From positions 1-6,691 of the forward strand of contig JAGFXN010000092.1 of assembly GCA_017861215.1 (NCBI GenBank): a stretch of 6,691 nucleotides of DNA. Direction: 5' to 3'. The DNA is from Deltaproteobacteria bacterium (GTDB taxonomy: Bacteria; Desulfobacterota; Desulfuromonadia; Geobacterales; DSM-12255). The number at the start of each line of letters is the position of its first letter. Position 1 is the stretch's first letter. This document shows, piece after piece, positions 5,717-6,691 of this stretch. The notes below the pieces were generated by a model. That model was not told the origin of the DNA and did not search any database. It saw only the letters and a program-made list of their open reading frames with translations. The translations under genes were made by a program, and so were the position numbers.

Positions 5717-6691
5717 GTGCCCACAGAGAATAACAACAGCCAGCTGAAGCAGATTCCGGCTGGTGTGTGGGTACTCGGCATTGTCAGTATGTTGATGGAC
5801 ATCTCTTCAGAGATGATTCACAGCCTGCTGCCCTTATTCATGGTCACAACTCTGGGAGCCAGCGCCTTCTCAGTCGGCTTGATTGAGGGGCTGGCCAAAT
5901 CCACCGCGCTGATCGTCAAAATATTCTCTGGATCGCTGAGCGACTACCTGGGCAAACGCAAGTGGCTCGCAGTCATCGGTTACGCTTTCGGTGCCCTGAC
6001 CAAGCCGCTCTTTGCCATTGCTTCGACCGTCACCATGGTGCTGACTGCCCGGCTACTGGACCGGATCGGGAAAGGCACGCGCGGTGCGCCACGTGATGCA
6101 CTGGTCGCCGACATTACGCCGCTGCACTTGCGCGGAGCTGCCTTTGGACTGCGGCAAGCCCTCGATACCGTGGGAGCCTTCCTTGGGCCGCTGCTGGCCG
6201 TCGGGTTGATGCTGCTCTGGTCCAATGATTTCCGGGCAGTGTTCTGGGTTGCCGTTATTCCGGGCCTCGCAGCCGTCGCACTGCTTATTTTTGGATTGCA
6301 CGAACCAGCACATCACCAGGCCGGGAAACGCACGAACCCGATTCGCCGGGAGAATCTGCAACGTCTCGGCGCTTCGTTTTGGTGGGTGGTCTGCATTGGC
6401 GCGATATTCACACTCGCCCGATTCAGTGAGGCATTCTTGGTACTGCGCGCCCAACAGAGCGGTGTACCGGTCGCACTGGTGCCGCTCGTAATGGTGGCAA
6501 TGAACTTGATCTACTCGCTGTCAGCCTATCCGTTCGGCAGGCTCTCTGACCGCACAAGTCACACAAAATTACTGGCGCTTGGGCTGGTCGTATTGGTCGC
6601 AGCGGACCTGGTGCTCGCCTCAAATGATCATTGGGGCGTTGTGCTGTCCGGCGTCCTGCTCTGGGGTATTCACATGGGTATTACCCAGGGC
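5717..6691 (+). CDS. Major facilitator superfamily (MFS) transporter, 3' end outside the window
   Basis: A polytopic inner-membrane transporter, probably proton-driven; its substrate cannot be told from sequence. The window holds 325 codons of what is usually a protein of about 400-430 aa, and the frame is open to the last base. A short polar N-terminus (MPTENNNSQLKQIP) leads into the first membrane segment (about residues 17-43, with the conserved-looking MDISSEMIHSLLPLF). MFS motif A between segments 2 and 3 is clear: GSLSDYLGKRK at residues 72-82. The next loop and segment have RLLDRIGKGTRGAPRDAL (112-129), then RGAAFGLRQALDTVGAFLGP (139-158), both typical of one uncharacterised MFS clade. 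The second half repeats a motif A-like loop, GRLSDRTSHTK, from residue 274. It lies 128 bp after the small exported protein gene on the same strand and may be transcribed with it. Drug or metabolite efflux is a guess. Confidence 0.88.
   Translation, partial: MPTENNNSQLKQIPAGVWVLGIVSMLMDISSEMIHSLLPLFMVTTLGASAFSVGLIEGLAKSTALIVKIFSGSLSDYLGKRKWLAVIGYAFGALTKPLFAIASTVTMVLTARLLDRIGKGTRGAPRDALVADITPLHLRGAAFGLRQALDTVGAFLGPLLAVGLMLLWSNDFRAVFWVAVIPGLAAVALLIFGLHEPAHHQAGKRTNPIRRENLQRLGASFWWVVCIGAIFTLARFSEAFLVLRAQQSGVPVALVPLVMVAMNLIYSLSAYPFGRLSDRTSHTKLLALGLVVLVAADLVLASNDHWGVVLSGVLLWGIHMGITQG

Noticed and set aside
5548..5733. A 61-codon open frame on the + strand bridging the small exported protein gene and the MFS gene
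   Set aside because: It overlaps both neighbours in a different frame, has no clear ribosome binding site, and shows no family resemblance.

Overview
This is an ordinary chromosomal window, GC-rich throughout. It most resembles a Desulfobacterota/Deltaproteobacteria genome of the Geobacter type. That placement is an inference: it rests on remembered resemblance of the two secreted proteins (the Trp/Gly-rich protein and the small 'DGGIIDCKSFWR' protein) to families I associate with Geobacteraceae, and no search was run.

Layout, left to right. (1) 20-2056 (+): a complete Rep-type superfamily 1 DNA helicase with every expected motif. (2) 2057-2548: a convergent intergenic region of about 490 bp with no convincing gene. 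It holds two hairpins, one of them a strong 14-bp stem, which are candidate terminators. (3) 2549-4984 (-): a large secreted protein of 811 aa. It has a signal peptide, three degenerate repeats that each end in a 'GPW' signature, a very aromatic Trp/Gly block and a basic Gly/Ser/Arg-rich tail encoded by short tandem DNA repeats. (4) 4985-5312: a divergent promoter region with a perfect TATAAT element facing left, an extended -10 element (TGCTATACT) facing right, and an inverted repeat just upstream of the latter. (5) 5313-5588 (+): a small exported protein of 91 aa. (6) 5717-6691 (+): the first 325 codons of a major facilitator superfamily (MFS) transporter. It starts at a GTG codon and runs off the window end.

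The genes do not form an obvious single pathway. Rep acts in replication-fork maintenance. The divergent pair of exported proteins (3 and 5) shares a promoter region and could be co-regulated envelope functions. The MFS pump may be co-transcribed with the small exported protein or may have its own promoter; 128 bp separate them.

I found no CRISPR array, tRNA, rRNA, recognisable riboswitch, insertion sequence or defence system. The most interesting items are the triplicated repeat architecture and aromatic block of the secreted protein, the expandable 21-bp repeats at its 3' end, the strong hairpin in the convergent region, and the inverted repeat at the divergent promoters. No new biological system is claimed.
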